From: Sipunculus nudus
Taxonomy: Eukaryota; Annelida; Sipuncula; Golfingiida; Sipunculidae
Reading direction: 5' to 3'
Assembly (NCBI GenBank): GCA_026874595.1
Contig: CM049308.1
Span: 22,109,867-22,173,866, forward strand
DNA: 64,000 nucleotides
The position numbers and the translations under genes were made by a program. The notes under the pieces are model-generated. The model made no database searches and was not told the origin of the DNA. It saw nothing but the letters and a program-made list of their open reading frames with translations. Shown one piece after another: positions 49,001-58,591 of the stretch; the first letter of the stretch is position 1, and the number at the start of each line of letters is the position of its first letter.

Positions 49001-50149
49001 ATCCCTGGTGATCCTGAATTGAGACACGGCAAATGGATAAGCTGAAGTAAAAAGAATATACCATTTCCCCCGTCGATAATCTGTGGATATATCAATGAAA
49101 TCGAAATAAAAAACATTGCTGCTTATTATACATGGAAGCATAATTTCAAACTAATTTCCACATCACATTGGACATCGTAGGATTGGCCGACGGTGAGTGA
49201 TAATAAAGGATTTTATTTAAAAGAAGTGTATACTCACTGAACTTTATCAAAATAGGCATAAGAAAACATAATAATAGGTTTAATTAAATGTCAAAATTTC
49301 AAATACTTTAAGTATACCTTTAAATGTGGCTTACAGCCGAAGAACATTGTTGATTTGTGAACTGAAATATACACGACCATGGATGGTTTGGCTGACCTCA
49401 TTTCATGTCATTGTCAGTTGGTAGATGGCGCTTTGGGCAGCAGCACTGGGGTTGTTGTGCCGAGTCATCAGTTGATTCTCTTAGGAAATGATCCGTGACA
49501 CACTTAATTACTTTCTAAACAACTTGAGCCAAGGGAGGAATTATTGCCTAGTGGTTTCCTTAGTTAATTAATTACCCTATTGTGTACATCGTCAACATTG
49601 TCAGATTGACTAGTTAAAAAATTAATTTTATCACGGCCATGGTATACAATTCTTTGGATATGTGATGGTGAACTGATTTGTTAACAATTCACTTTGCATT
49701 TTTTCTTGCATTTTTCTCCCTGGTTGTCTTGTCACTTTACTTTCATACTGTTTTCTCTCATTACCCCCCCCCCCCCCCTTTCCTGTTGTGTTTTCTTTCA
49801 GTCTTTATTAGTTATATATATATTTTGCTTTCATTATTTTTCTTTTCTCTCCTATTGGCTTTCCTATTATTCTTTCATCTGATCTTTACTTCTTTCTTTC
49901 ATTTAATTTGTCTTCATTCCTTTTGTCCATCCATCCTGGATACTGGAATCTTATAAATACAAAACATGATTTGTTTGCAAATATTTTAAAATATTATTTA
50001 GGATTTTGAATGAACAAATTTAAAGATAATTAAATATATTTAATTTATCACTATATTTGCAGGCTGGCTTAGAGCGTCCTGTGTTGCAGTCATTCATTCA
50101 GCTCAGAGCAGACTACAAAACTGCAAAAATCGCAAATTACTTCAAGTAG
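16072..50149 (+). CDS. EXOC5: Exocyst complex component 5 (Sec10), 19 coding exons
   Basis: EXOC5 is a subunit of the octameric exocyst that tethers secretory vesicles to the plasma membrane; it links to EXOC6 and the vesicle-side subcomplex. Coding exons: 16072-16095, 17486-17728, 18479-18676, 23088-23155, 23816-23844, 24684-24793, 25153-25197, 25639-25779, 27269-27345, 33614-33724, 34100-34195, 34848-35007, 36123-36231, 37215-37338, 39413-39499, 45915-46023, 48163-48319, 48745-48905, 50063-50149. All junctions are GT-AG and phases agree throughout, giving 711 residues (human about 708). Landmarks conserved with vertebrate Sec10 include HLGDQLEGVNTPR (exon 3), LQRYYDSKNHQK (exon 11), GGETFLS (exon 12), ANTIFHLF (exon 14), DGKNVDAVLSELG (exon 17) and LHALCNLLVVVPENLKQVC (exon 18). 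The N-terminal part is coiled-coil-like, the rest helical CATCHR-type. Exon 5 is only 29 nt. The 5' UTR may extend into the shared promoter. Confidence 0.95.
16096..17485 (+). other. EXOC5 intron 1
   Basis: 1390 bp with no independent gene. From about 17215 to 17380 is an imperfectly palindromic stretch rich in GAGTCTGAG, GAGGC and their inverses (for example 'ctgagtctgag' against 'gagaccagcctc'). It looks like the folded interior of a small DNA element, but I could not define ends or a target duplication. The short ORF at 16430-16618 is not supported as coding. Confidence 0.5.
18677..23087 (+). other. EXOC5 intron 3
   Basis: 4.4 kb intron. Near its start is a near-palindrome GGGTATATTATGATATACCC (about 18746-18765) followed by GGTCCATCTGTCTGTCTG, the head of another dispersed repeat of the same general style as the AGCTCAGCTGAC family. 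A MITE lies at 21803-21980. No coding exon is recognisable between the flanking exons. Confidence 0.5.
21803..21980. mobile_element. pogo-like MITE in EXOC5 intron 3
   Basis: About 178 bp. The left end is CAGTGGAACCTG and the right end is CAGGTTCAACTG, inverse apart from one mismatch. The subterminal strings AAGGTCTTAA and TTTAAGA are partly complementary. 'TA' follows the right end at 21981, but 'AA' precedes the left, so the TA duplication is imperfect or the left boundary is off by a base. The interior repeats 'ggtctt' and 'ggtggtcttgtt'. No coding capacity. Confidence 0.6.
23223..23551. mobile_element. PIF/Harbinger-type MITE, copy 2 (inverted relative to copy 1)
   Basis: 329 bp from GGCC to GGCC, flanked by TTA at 23220-23222 and 23552-23554. 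It carries the same GGTATGGTTCTCAGGCACCG and inverse CCTGAGAACCAAACC ends as 6904-7240, and the interior aligns to the reverse complement of that copy. It lies in EXOC5 intron 4, 67 bp after the exon 4 donor. Confidence 0.85.
26470..26560. repeat. 45-bp tandem duplication in EXOC5 intron 8
   Basis: The block 'cctttgaattaaaaatata' through 'ctcatatccagataa' occurs twice back to back with a single visible difference (atcac versus attac). Near identity suggests recent slippage. Confidence 0.75.
27388..29190. repeat. 338-bp tandem repeat array in EXOC5 intron 9
   Basis: The array opens with TTAGCTCAGCTGACTGTAAG and a GTCCGTCGTCCGTCCGG stretch ending in a GC hairpin (27448-27463). It then repeats a unit starting 'tgttaacagggcacaaat..taac..ctgga'. 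Unit starts are near 27474, 27812, 28149 and 28487, about 338 bp apart, with a truncated unit at 28811 and a last one at 28912. Most units contain 'ctgcagactGGTGGCGCCACCtgtattttt'. Several short minus-strand ORFs in this stretch are merely the repeat read in one frame. Confidence 0.85.
29191..32370. repeat. Composite dispersed-repeat block with 680-bp tandem duplication
   Basis: A second head, TTTAGCTCAGCTGACTATAAG, lies at about 29192, followed by a GTCC-rich stretch. Two copies of a unit of about 680 bp follow: 'attcggcat..agatgtc.cca' at 29323 and 30010, 'atatcaaaaccact' at 29467 and 30149, and 'cccaactttgaccatggcacg' at about 29778 and 30452. Tail-like strings 'cagctgagc.tc.tg.cccat.gg' occur at about 31798 and 32337. 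Between them, 31840-32260 is another diverged copy of the 338-bp unit. No transposase or reverse transcriptase is visible. Confidence 0.7.
32696..32815. repeat. 120-bp foldback (hairpin) element
   Basis: The left arm begins GTTGGCACAG and runs through 'tgttcagaccaatgaga.cagg'. The right arm is its inverse, 'cctgctctcattggtctgaaca', ending CTGTGCCAAC. The arms are about 45 nt with few mismatches around a loop of roughly 35 nt. It could be a small foldback MITE. No target duplication was identified. Confidence 0.75.
34235..34745. repeat. 42-bp minisatellite in EXOC5 intron 11
   Basis: About eleven to twelve copies of a 42-nt unit, consensus 'aatattaatagaaccacttcacaa' plus 'ctttgtgacattcatatg', follow one another with scattered substitutions; the last unit is one base short. 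Because 42 is a multiple of three, one frame stays open for 112 codons (34400-34738) and spells a 14-residue repeat, but nothing supports translation. The array starts about 40 nt after the exon 11 donor and ends about 100 nt before exon 12. Confidence 0.92.
35008..36122 (+). other. EXOC5 intron 12
   Basis: 1115 bp, AT-rich, with no gene. At about 35572 the string 'aaaaaaaggttgatttctcaggccc' resembles the end of the Harbinger-type MITEs (GGTATGGTTCTCAGGC) and may be an eroded fragment; no matching second end was found. Confidence 0.4.
36580..37020. repeat. Repeat units with AAGGTCA half-sites in EXOC5 intron 13
   Basis: The string 'cttcaaggtcaaatc' occurs three times (about 36676, 36823 and 36965) with shared flanks such as 'gccaaaatgtaaaattcttgtgaa' and 'ccggtgac'. 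Spacing near 145 bp suggests a diverged tandem repeat. Each copy contains TCAAGGTCA, the extended half-site known for SF-1/ERR-type nuclear receptors. Confidence 0.6.
37440..39112. mobile_element. Helitron-like non-autonomous element with 280-bp tandem core, copy 1
   Basis: Unique head (about 37440-37585, 'ctccgtaaccgctgggcggaattttacg'-like), then about five tandem units of 280 bp up to about 39015 (successive GGTGGCGCCACCTACATTC strings start at 37831, 38111 and 38391, exactly 280 apart), then a unique tail. The tail ends in a hairpin GTAGTCGCAACTAC (39088-39101) followed seven bases later by CTAG (39109-39112). A 3' hairpin just before CTRR is the Helitron signature. A diverged copy with the same head, core and tail is at 46790-47908. 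The 5' boundary is uncertain. No Rep/helicase gene is present. Located in EXOC5 intron 14. Confidence 0.7.
40729..42142. mobile_element. 1.41-kb DNA element with long terminal inverted repeats and TA target
   Basis: The left end CCGTAAAATCTCCACTTAAAACCGC is mirrored exactly at the right end (42118-42142), with TA directly outside both ends (40727-40728 and 42143-42144). The motif 'gcggtttta' recurs inside both arms (for example near 40751, 42027, 42100 and 42119). TA duplication fits the Tc1/mariner/pogo group. The interior (about 40840-41560) is more GC-rich than its surroundings. The longest ORF is only 106 codons (minus strand, 41151-41471) and resembles no transposase I know, so it is non-autonomous. 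It is inserted in EXOC5 intron 15. Confidence 0.85.
44140..45375. repeat. Tandem repeat array rich in AGGTCA direct repeats
   Basis: Units of roughly 140-290 bp each include 'aggtcaaaggtcaaggtcac', 'cttttcat.tcagacc', 'ctgccaatagaggaagacc' and 'aacttgacttatatatggccca'. Exact AGGTCAAAGGTCA copies start at 44328, 44463, 44611, 44815 and 45106, with near copies at 44960 and 45251; an outlier is at 40293. This spacing is a DR1 arrangement. Located in EXOC5 intron 15. Confidence 0.85.
46025..46199. repeat. Tandem duplication of about 84 bp after EXOC5 exon 16
   Basis: The block 'ttacatttatttttt..aaacattttactca' through 'cacagatacattgcaatacaaagtcaagta' occurs twice in succession with few differences. 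It begins just beyond the exon 16 donor at 46024. Confidence 0.8.
46667..48005. mobile_element. Probable MITE interrupted by a Helitron-like insertion
   Basis: The left part begins CAGTGGAACTACTCTTAGCA and includes 'tatagtaggcagttttatacag'. The right part resumes at about 47930 with 'tagtaggcacttctgtttagtgggcagtttggc' and ends ATTTCAGTGTA near 48006. Similar strings recur at 58441-58600 and 58816-58900. The 46790-47908 Helitron-like element separates the halves. Ends are only loosely inverted, so boundaries are approximate. Confidence 0.45.
46790..47908. mobile_element. Helitron-like non-autonomous element, copy 2
   Basis: It has the same head ('catccgtaaccactggatggaattttatgaaact'-like), about three diverged core units ('cactcat.tctc..cagtggtttgactt', 'gacaggtgg.gcca') and the same tail ('gctaatatgcaacac', 'ctctatttcccctt'). 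It ends in a GTAG..CTAC hairpin (47879-47897) followed by CTAG at 47905-47908. Compared with copy 1 the core has lost most exact GGTGGCGCCACC palindromes to substitutions. Located in EXOC5 intron 16. Confidence 0.65.
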
Positions 50150-52129
50150 AACACGGTGCTTTAAAATTAAAATTTTGCTGAACAAGATGTCTCATAAAGT
50201 ATCCAGCTGAGAATTTCATATTCTTAAAGGAAGATTAGATATTTTTTAGGTATATAAATTACCCTGCAAGGTATTCTAGTCATTCATGCACATTGAAAAA
50301 TCAATAACTGCTATGCTTAATGAGTCCATGCTGCTCTGAATATTCAGTTATAACTTTGTAGCCATGAATCAGGCTTTCAAGTACCAAGCATATGGCGCAT
50401 ATGCTTTCAATATATGCACTACAATATGACTCTTTATGAGTTTTTCTTTGCTGTCTTTGCTTTAAATTGGATGTGAAATTAGCATTGTTTTGTATGTTGA
50501 TACAGGTTTGATGAAAAATATGTGATACTGTAGAGGGTATGGAGTGTGGTTTCTGCTTCAGTAAAGTTAATTCATTTATTCATGTTATGAATGAATAATT
50601 CAGCATTTAGTGTAAACACAGTCAAGATCTGTTTGAAGATTACAATACCCGTAGATTAATATAGATTCACAACTTAACACCCGTCATATCAAAATAATTG
50701 TTCAGAAGTACAAATTTGCAGTAATAAATTAAATTAGGTTGTACTTAACCAGTAATATAACAGGAAGACATGTATCTGTAATAAAATTCTTACATTAAAA
50801 TATGAATTTGTCTTAATCACAAATGTTGTGATATTGCTTATGTAAGTTTATATTTATGTATTATATGTATAAAATGTATTTACTAATTGCATGTATATCA
50901 AATTCTCACAATGAATAAACATATGCTTAACAGTGAAATAGAATTTTTTTCCATTTGATAACCAATATTGGCCAGCCAGGCAGACATTGGGCAAAGACAG
51001 ACAAAGAGATGCAGTAACTTGTTGATCAGTCATTCTGCTGTATGATATGTTTTCAGCGGCCACATGTTCATTGTCATCATTATCAGGATTAGTACATAAA
51101 ATACCATATAAAAAAACAAAACAAAATGATAACATATTAATTTATTCATAGTTAATCAGTAAATATAGAAACTATCAACCAACTTGGATACATATATACA
51201 TTATAAATATATCATGTGTATAGATTTAAAAATCATAAAAGACAGACAAAGCAGGTTTTGTCTGCTTTCAAAATAAACACACACACACACACATTGCTTA
51301 ATAGTTAAAAACATGGTTACTAATTTGGCAGCTGTTTATGTAGAGTTGTTAACCTACCCAAGACTTTATTTAAGAAACGTTTGTTTTACAGGCCAAAATT
51401 CCTATATGATAATATCCTGACCAGTTGATACATATTTGATTAAAGTTCATTGAAATCTGCTGTAATTTACTGACAGTTACAATAAATTGTAGTAAAAAAT
51501 TGTATTGTCAGTGCTAATAATTAATCAGAGACAATTTGCTATGTAACCACTGCAATCCATCCTCTGGTTTATACTGCATTTTCTACAATGGAAACATTAA
51601 GTGATATAACATCTCTGTAATGTTTGTAAAAGTTGACCCCCAACATCTCATCAAGAAATTAAGTTATAATTCTCCGATATGCAAAACACTCAACACGCCC
51701 AACAGACATATTTCAGATGATATACAACTCAGTTTTGTGCTAAACTTACATATACGTTTGTCATCCCCAATGATTTATCATTTCCAAATTTGCTGAACTC
51801 TCAAAATGAAATATAAATTTTTTTTTCAGAATTTAGCTGATGTACAGCCCTTAAATATGCAGAGTAACAAGCACTAGACCTGCACATGTTGCCCTATTAT
51901 AATCACAACACTTCACAGTGATGTTCAGTCTTCTCATGCCAAGCCATCCTCTAACTGAATGAATAGTTGATGAACAAATGCTACCGGTTTACAGCTTCAG
52001 CAGAACAGTGTGAGTAGCTGCACCTTGTAACTGCAAATCTCTGACTTGATCCTAGCATGACTGCAAAGGAATGAGGTGGTCTTGCTCTTGAATAAAGAAC
52101 TTGGGGATTTTGGAATTTTGCTTGTTTGA
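50150..52129. other. Convergent intergenic region, EXOC5 and Speedy 3' UTRs
   Basis: Nearly 2 kb between the two stop codons, with no coding exon seen. It should contain both 3' UTRs. For the minus-strand gene the nearest AATAAA (TTTATT on the plus strand) is at 51365-51370, another at 51141-51146. A short CA microsatellite lies at 51277-51293. Overlap of the two transcripts is possible but not shown. Confidence 0.5.
50723..50919 (+). terminator. Candidate EXOC5 polyadenylation signals
   Basis: AATAAA occurs at 50723-50728, 50780-50785 and 50914-50919, that is 574-770 nt after the EXOC5 stop. Which is used cannot be read from the sequence. Confidence 0.45.
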
Positions 52130-52182
52130 TCATTCATCATGGGCCCAAATATGGTCATCGTCATGAAGGGTGATCTTCAGGC
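52130..52182 (-). CDS. SPDYA: Predicted terminal exon of the Speedy gene
   Basis: After a pyrimidine-rich acceptor (tttctgtttcag) the exon reads [17 protein letters not shown] then TGA, completing the split codon left by the exon 5 donor CAAG|GTACCAG at 52898. If intron 5 is not removed, translation continues 15 codons to a stop at 52851. Strong acceptor and matching phase favour the spliced form, but I know no homologous C-terminus to confirm it. Confidence 0.65.
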
Positions 52183-55100
52183 CTGAAACAGAAACTTCAA
52201 GTATAAATTGGAAAAATTAATGCATCAACTTAAAGGGGCTTATTCCGTGTTTACTAACAGCCTCTAGATAAACAAGCTCATACATTTGTTACAGAGGAAT
52301 ATTAAGAATTCCTCATAAAAGGGAATTAACTACAGTTCATTAATGTATGCAGAAAGTCAGGAATAACATAATGTCTATAAAAAAAGGTTGGTGAAAACTT
52401 GGCTTTAAAAGAGAAGATATTAGGCAATTTGAAAGCCCTAGACACTGCTTAAAAAAACTCTTGAACTTAACAGAACAGAACCAATTTCATATAGATGTAC
52501 ACTTATGTTGTAAATTTCAAGGTACATTATCTCTTTAACAAAGTGGCCTAAATTATAGGTGTCAGCATAAAAAATATTATGTTAGGCATTTCATTATCTG
52601 CTGTCCTTAATCCTTAGGGTGTAATAAAGTTTAATACACTTTAGGAGAATGAAAGGTATCAATCACAAATAATAATATATGTACAATGGCACCTGTGTAA
52701 TATAACCCCTAGCGACTGGCAAACGTCTCTATTCAGAGATGGATTTGTTGAGCAGGTCAGTTACAATAAAAGTGAATGTTTATTGGCTGTTGAAAGGTGG
52801 TCTTAATCAATGGTGGTCTCACTTTACTGACAGGTTCCACTGTATATACGTTATATTAAATCATAGCAATAGTAACCAGGAAGCTGAGTTCTGGTACCTT
52901 GCATATCAATATGGGAGCTTGGAACCACATGAACCGTCTTCATGTTAGGTTGAGGTTCTGGTGATGAGTCGCTGCAGGATGAGAGATACCAGGACCCTCC
53001 GTCAGGACTTGCAGAGTCATATTGCATCGTGCTGGCACAGAGGTCACAATAGCGTGGGGAACTGCCCGGCCCGCGGGGACTGCCGTCATCATCAGGATCT
53101 AACATGTATGACCTGATAGCTCCTGCATGGTGCTCTGGTCTCTCTCGCTGCCATGCCCAGTGATGTGGATCAATTGCCATTACCTGTGAATATTACAGTG
53201 AATATTAACATTTGAGAACCAACACAAATAAAACAAGCTTCTTAAACACTTTATTCAGCAGAGTATATAAGCTAGTTAGTAGTTACTTCACAGTGCTCAA
53301 GGTTGAATTGTAAGGTAAAATTATAAAAAAATCCAATCCCCCCATCAAGGTAAGAATGCTTTGAGATGGGTTAACGGTAAGATGAAGCTAAGTGTTTTAG
53401 GAGTGTCACTTCAGAACTGAGGTGTCCAGTCTGATACACTCCTAGAGTAACGAAGATAACAAGGTGAAATTTCAACAATATAATATTGGCTCCACTACCA
53501 ATCAGGTGGCATGACTAGTGCATTCCTATACTTATGTACCCAAACCCAAATATATGGAAGGCTTAAAATATCCATACTGTAATCCAAAGTGCCAGTTTCT
53601 TATTTGCCCATAGTCTTATCTTTAGAAAGATCCCAAGCCTTTTTCCCTAAAACTGATAGTTATGCTTAATGTTAGATTTTGATACAGAAGTGTCTTTAGC
53701 ATTAAAATGACAAAATTATTTTCCATTTATTTAGGAAGGGGTCTGGCTGTCACAGGCTGCAGAAAGGGGGCTGAGGTGGTTAGACACCTTTTAGACTCAA
53801 AAGGGGGGGAAAATGTATGTATTCCTGTTACTGTATTAGGCCCATTTTCCATGATCATGTTTCTGCGAAAAATATGTGCACTGAAAGGTGATCATGGAAA
53901 TTGGGCCTTACTGATATTAGCCAACATGCACTTATTATTACATACTTCTTTAATTACATGAAGGAACAAATTTGGCACAATATTCTGTCATTCTGAAAGT
54001 ATTTCCCATTGTATTTAAAGCTGAAGTGAAAAGTGCTTCAATTTCGCTACATTTTATTCTTAAATTAAAATAAAAATGTTCTCACTGTGGGGACACCCCT
54101 CCCATACCTACATTCTGCCAACAGTTGGCAATTGTTTACAGTACACTCATTATGTGGTGGTATTACAGTGCCGTCAACCTGTGTTTCCTTTACTGTGCTG
54201 TTTAGCAGTTGTTTGCTAGGTTTCGTCACCGCGTGCTGGCAAAGAGCCAAGAATTGTAACAAAAAAATGAGAGTGGGTTATTAGGGCTTAAACCTGTAAA
54301 AAGTTCACAAAGGTGTGTGCACTGTGCAACATCATTTGTCTTGATTACAGAACTGCAGTGTTTTACTACTGTGTGGGGAATTTAGCCATTGGTGTGCCGA
54401 AAAAATTAGTCAAATTTACCTCATCACAGCATTTTCTGCTCACAACAGCCCTGTGTCCAATCTGTGCCCACAGTCTGTCCCGGGTACCTAAAAAACTGAT
54501 AAAAGATCTCCTCCAATTCTTGCCCAAAGCCCAGGGAAATATTTCATACTTGTATTCCTCTTCATCCTCTTCCATATCATTGGCTAAATATCTGGAACAT
54601 AGAAACCATCCTAGATCAGATTTAAAATAATTTTAAGCATTTACACACAAAGAACTGTAATCAGGTTGGAACATTTAAACAAAGCTTAAAGGATAATCCC
54701 ACATATAAATTAATCTGCAAATAGGTACCAGTGCTTGTTAGGTTCTTCCCCAACAAGTATGTATAACTCCCAAACAATACTTCAGCAAGTCATAATGTTT
54801 GGTTGAACAGAAATAGGACCTTTTTTATCAGTCTCTTGGGTTGCAAAATAAAGGTAAGTTAACTCTGTTTTTTGATAATTTTCATTCTTTGTGGATTGCT
54901 TATTTGCTTTAATAAAAACGAAATATGATCAAGTGTACTTACAAAGCAACAAAAAAGTTTTTCCTTGTATATTCTTGAACAGACAGTGATGCTCTCTTGA
55001 AGTAAGCAAAAACCATAGCCAGGAGGTACTGAAATGAAGGTACATTCAAATAAAACATTTAAGAAAATAGTGGTATATTCATCTAATGCAGCCGAAAAGA

Positions 55101-56455
55101 GGCAGGCTAGTAAAGCAATCTCATCTGCAGGACAAGTCTCATACCTTTTTTTAACACAGAATTTTACTCATGGACTTTATGAGAATTTTGTATATTTGTA
55201 TATATATATATTTTTTAAATATTAACAATTTTAGTCAATGCATGGTCTAAGAGCAAACTGGTAATGTAGGTAAATGGAATGGCATAATTTTAATTAATAA
55301 CTTAGCGACAGAACACTGGACAAAAAAAACGGGGGAGTGAAACCTTTACAAAAAGCATATTTGCATTTATAAATACACAAAGATTTTTTCTTTTGAATTT
55401 ATTTTTTTTATAATTGTGTTTCTTATTCTATATATAAAAGTCTAGATAAGAATATCATACATAATTTTATGTACATTTTAATTTTAAACCTACCTTATCT
55501 GATATTTTTCTGCAGGTATCCATACATAAGAACTCATATATAACTGGATCAGCTGTTGAGGAAAAAAAACATACATAACATATATTCAGTGTTTTCTTTA
55601 AATATATATATATGTATGATACATAAACCTACATTTAAGTGAGGCCTTAAATATGTGTATATTTTTGGTACTCTGAGTGCATTCATTTCACTTTTTATTG
55701 TTAAATCTCTTTCCAGGGTGCACATAAAAAATCAACAGCAAGAGCTATTGCATAAGCTGGATCTAGATCCAAACAAAAGTTGATAAGACACATGAAAAAC
55801 AAAGTGTGCTACTCAGGATTTATTTCAATATTTGTATTCATTCTCCTGTATTATAATATTGAATAATTACACCACAGTCTGCTAAATGAAACATACTTTA
55901 TAAAACTTAAAATAATGTTTCACCAATGGATCATTAAATTATATAACACTGCTTATACTTACAGGCAATGCCATTACGACATTAGCATTCCTTATTTGGG
56001 CCTTTGCCCGATTGGGCCATTTAATTACATGGATCACACTTTGAGTTTGATAATTAATTATAAATAATGAAAATTTGATAATAATCAATAGGCATATCCT
56101 CTAAAACTTGTATTATTTGATATTATTTAATAATATTTTTATCAAATGAAAATTAATTAATAGACCTACTTAATATTTATTTATGATTTTATTTTTAAGT
56201 TTCATTAATTTTAATCTAGAAAATAGGTATTTGACAATTATCATAACAAATTTTTCCTTTTGATTATTCGAATGCCTTACCTAATAAATGAAAATAGGCG
56301 TGCATCTCTTTGGTCTTGACAACGAATGTAGATTTTCTGGACCTTCTTGGCATTTTTGGCCACGAACGAGTGACTCCATCTTCAGTTCCAGAGTCTGACG
56401 AATCTCTTGACCTCTTCTTCTGTGTTTCGTCGACGGGGCCCTGCCCTGCGTTCAT
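52130..56455 (-). CDS. SPDYA: Speedy/RINGO family CDK activator, 6 coding exons
   Basis: Speedy/RINGO proteins bind and activate CDK1/CDK2 independently of cyclin and of T-loop phosphorylation, acting in meiotic maturation and S-phase entry. Coding exons on the minus strand: 56455-56281, 55552-55494, 55028-54943, 54591-54420, 53183-52898 and 52182-52130. All introns are GT-AG and phases join to 276 residues (human Speedy A about 313). The Speedy core runs from about residue 50 to 165. Recognisable stretches are [40 protein letters not shown], then [21 protein letters not shown] and [13 protein letters not shown], then [21 protein letters not shown] and [14 protein letters not shown]. The N-terminus has a basic KKRSR patch, a possible nuclear signal, and the C-terminal tail is acidic and low-complexity. 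The specific ortholog (A versus other Speedy members) is inferred from the A-like core. It converges with EXOC5. Confidence 0.92.
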
Positions 56456-56940
56456 CTTCGAGGTCGAGATTACTTTAAACCACCAGACCTGTATTTGCCA
56501 TTAAAGTCTGGGAACTATTTAAACTCGGATAAAAACCATTGATGAAACGAAATGTAGCGTCAGTCAAAATATCGACGTCCACTAAGAACGTGGCTTGGCA
56601 GACGACTTTGTCAGAGCTGGAAAGCTGCTCTTGATTGATCAGCTGATTTCTCGCACATGCGTCGTGGATATAAAAATAAACAAATAAAATCATTAAATTG
56701 TATCAAATCCTCGGCGAATAAAAATGAACGCAGGCAGTGACGTGTACGCTTCGTCGTCTGCAAATTTGGCGCGTATATCCCGGCATTCTTTTCGAAGAAT
56801 AGATTGATTCATACTACTATATTTCAGAGTACTAAATGAAAGAGAAGAAAACAAGACTATCAGTATATTCTGTCGCCTTTCACCACCAGATCTCTCTCTA
56901 ATCTCCACTTCATCACTTTTTATTGAATCTATGTAATTAA
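56456..56940 (-). promoter_or_regulatory. Speedy 5' UTR and putative promoter
   Basis: This sequence upstream of the Speedy start has locally raised CpG content. TTTGGCGCG at 56765-56773 matches the E2F consensus, about 310 bp upstream of the ATG, which would suit a cell-cycle gene. A 71-codon minus-strand ORF at 56693-56908 has no family resemblance and is not taken as coding. The transcription start is unknown. Confidence 0.45.
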
Positions 56941-57433
56941 ACAGGCCACGATACCGCGCATAATTATGAATTCGTGCTGATGGGATCCTTTTTTATGCAA
57001 TAACCTTTTTGCATAGGCCTATTGCTGGTAATTCTACATAATTACGCGACTCGGGAGCTCACTATAAAGAGCAGAGAACTTTAATTTGTAAACGTAATTG
57101 ATCGTGTAAAAAAAGTATAGTTTCACAAAAGTGCAAGGGACTTTAAATTTACTTTGATATTAAGCGGTATTAATAATATAAAATCAACTAATTGACAGGT
57201 GAGATTTTAAAAGAAAATGGACCCCACCCCGACGTGACGTTGAAATAAGGAAAATCTTAAGTCAGCTCTTGCAAGGTGCGCCTGTCATGCAAATGCGCCA
57301 CCTATCGGCAGGGTTCGTGTTCTGGTGCGATATGTCCCCACGCTTTACTGAAATCACTGTTGCTGTGCCCCCAGTTTTGTTTTCAAACAAATAAGCTAGG
57401 AACCATTCATACACTAGTAGCCTACATTTCAGT

Positions 57434-57532
57434 ATGAACAAGGATGACCTTTACATTATGTGTAGCGAGGCCGCATGCAGAAAACGGTGCGAGAGGAAAA
57501 TCGGGCGGTGTTTTCAGGTGGTAAGCATGTAA
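57434..57532 (+). other. Short cysteine-rich ORF, possible first coding exon
   Basis: ATG at 57434 opens a 32-codon frame: MNKDDLYIMCSEAACRKRCE, then RKIGRCFQVVSM. It contains four cysteines and lies in a locally CpG-containing stretch. A good splice donor, GTG|GTAAGC, falls at 57522-57528. It could be the first coding exon of a plus-strand gene, divergent from Speedy and continuing rightward. I do not recognise it, and no matching downstream exon is visible. It may be chance. Confidence 0.15.
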
Positions 57533-57900
57533 TATTATAAAAAAAAATATTCAATTTACTATATTTAAGGTAAGAACGGGGGCTAAGGTGCCCTGTAAAT
57601 AATTAACATGACGTCAGATGTTGAAACTTTTACGGATAAATTTAATAGTTTATATATAGTGTATATTGTAAAAATAATGCTGAATGCTATGACAGAAAAA
57701 AAATATTGTTCTTATATATGGAAGTCTGTATAATAGAAAATTAAAATTCATATAAGCCAACACAGAAACCAGTGGCAGACCTTCAAATTTTGAAGATGGC
57801 CCAACAATGGCCATGGTATATATGTTGTAAATTCTATAACAAGTTCAACGGAGAAGTATAGAATATAGCCTAGCGACCACGTGGATCCAACAAACCACTT

Positions 57901-58088
57901 GGGCGTGGACTATTATAAGTGGGGAAGGGAATGTCTTATTACACCGAGATGTTCCAGGATCCCCAGACTTTTATCATTTATGAAAAAATAGACATATTAT
58001 GCTTTTAGCTGATTCAACGATCATAAATATAGAAGTTGACTTGTTCCACATAGGTGTCGCCACAAGTCCCGATCAAATGATTCCTGTG

Positions 58089-58091
<3 letters not shown>
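57901..58091. repeat. 191-bp segmental duplication, copy 1
   Basis: It starts GGGCGTGGACTATTATAAG and ends CCTGTGACA at the edge of a TA tract. It matches 58592-58782 over its full length with two substitutions (cata/ctta and gaag/gagg), offset 691 bp. Confidence 0.93.

Positions 58092-58184
<93 letters not shown>
58092..58184. repeat. AT dinucleotide microsatellite (about 46 repeats)
   Basis: A pure alternating AT tract of 93 bp follows directly on the duplicated segment. ORFs through it spelling Tyr-Ile repeats are artefacts. Confidence 0.97.
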
Positions 58185-58185
<1 letters not shown>

Positions 58186-58591
58186 CGCTGTAGTGACACT
58201 GTCCACTCGACAGGATACATACCTCAATGCTTCCCTAAGGACACGATATGGTAGGCCTACATATTGTGTATATCAAAATTAAGATTCATTGTCTAATTGT
58301 CTCCTTTTTCATTGAAAGATAACATTTCTTTTAGAATTGTTTCTATAAGCTATTACCAACATTTAAAAAAATGATTTCCAAATAACTTACCAATCACACG
58401 TTGTCACACCTGTTCTGGGTAATGCATTTCGCCTTATTAGGTAGAACCTCTCTCAGTAGGCACCTCCATAAAGAGGGCGCCACTGTATAGTGGACATTTT
58501 TGACAGTCCAATATTTTTCATCAGCTCATTATTAATTTTACGGTCATTACCTTCATATAGTAATCACTTTTTGTGGTAAACACTATTAAGT

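Noticed and set aside
49678-49956. Hydrophobic 92-codon ORF resembling a membrane protein
   Set aside because: It lies in a pyrimidine-rich low-complexity stretch with a C homopolymer in EXOC5 intron 18; the hydrophobicity follows from T-rich codons.
56693-56908. 71-codon minus-strand ORF upstream of Speedy
   Set aside because: No similarity to Speedy N-termini and no in-phase splice to exon 1; it lies in the putative promoter.
58014-58227. Tyr-Ile repeat ORFs on both strands
   Set aside because: Translation of the AT microsatellite.
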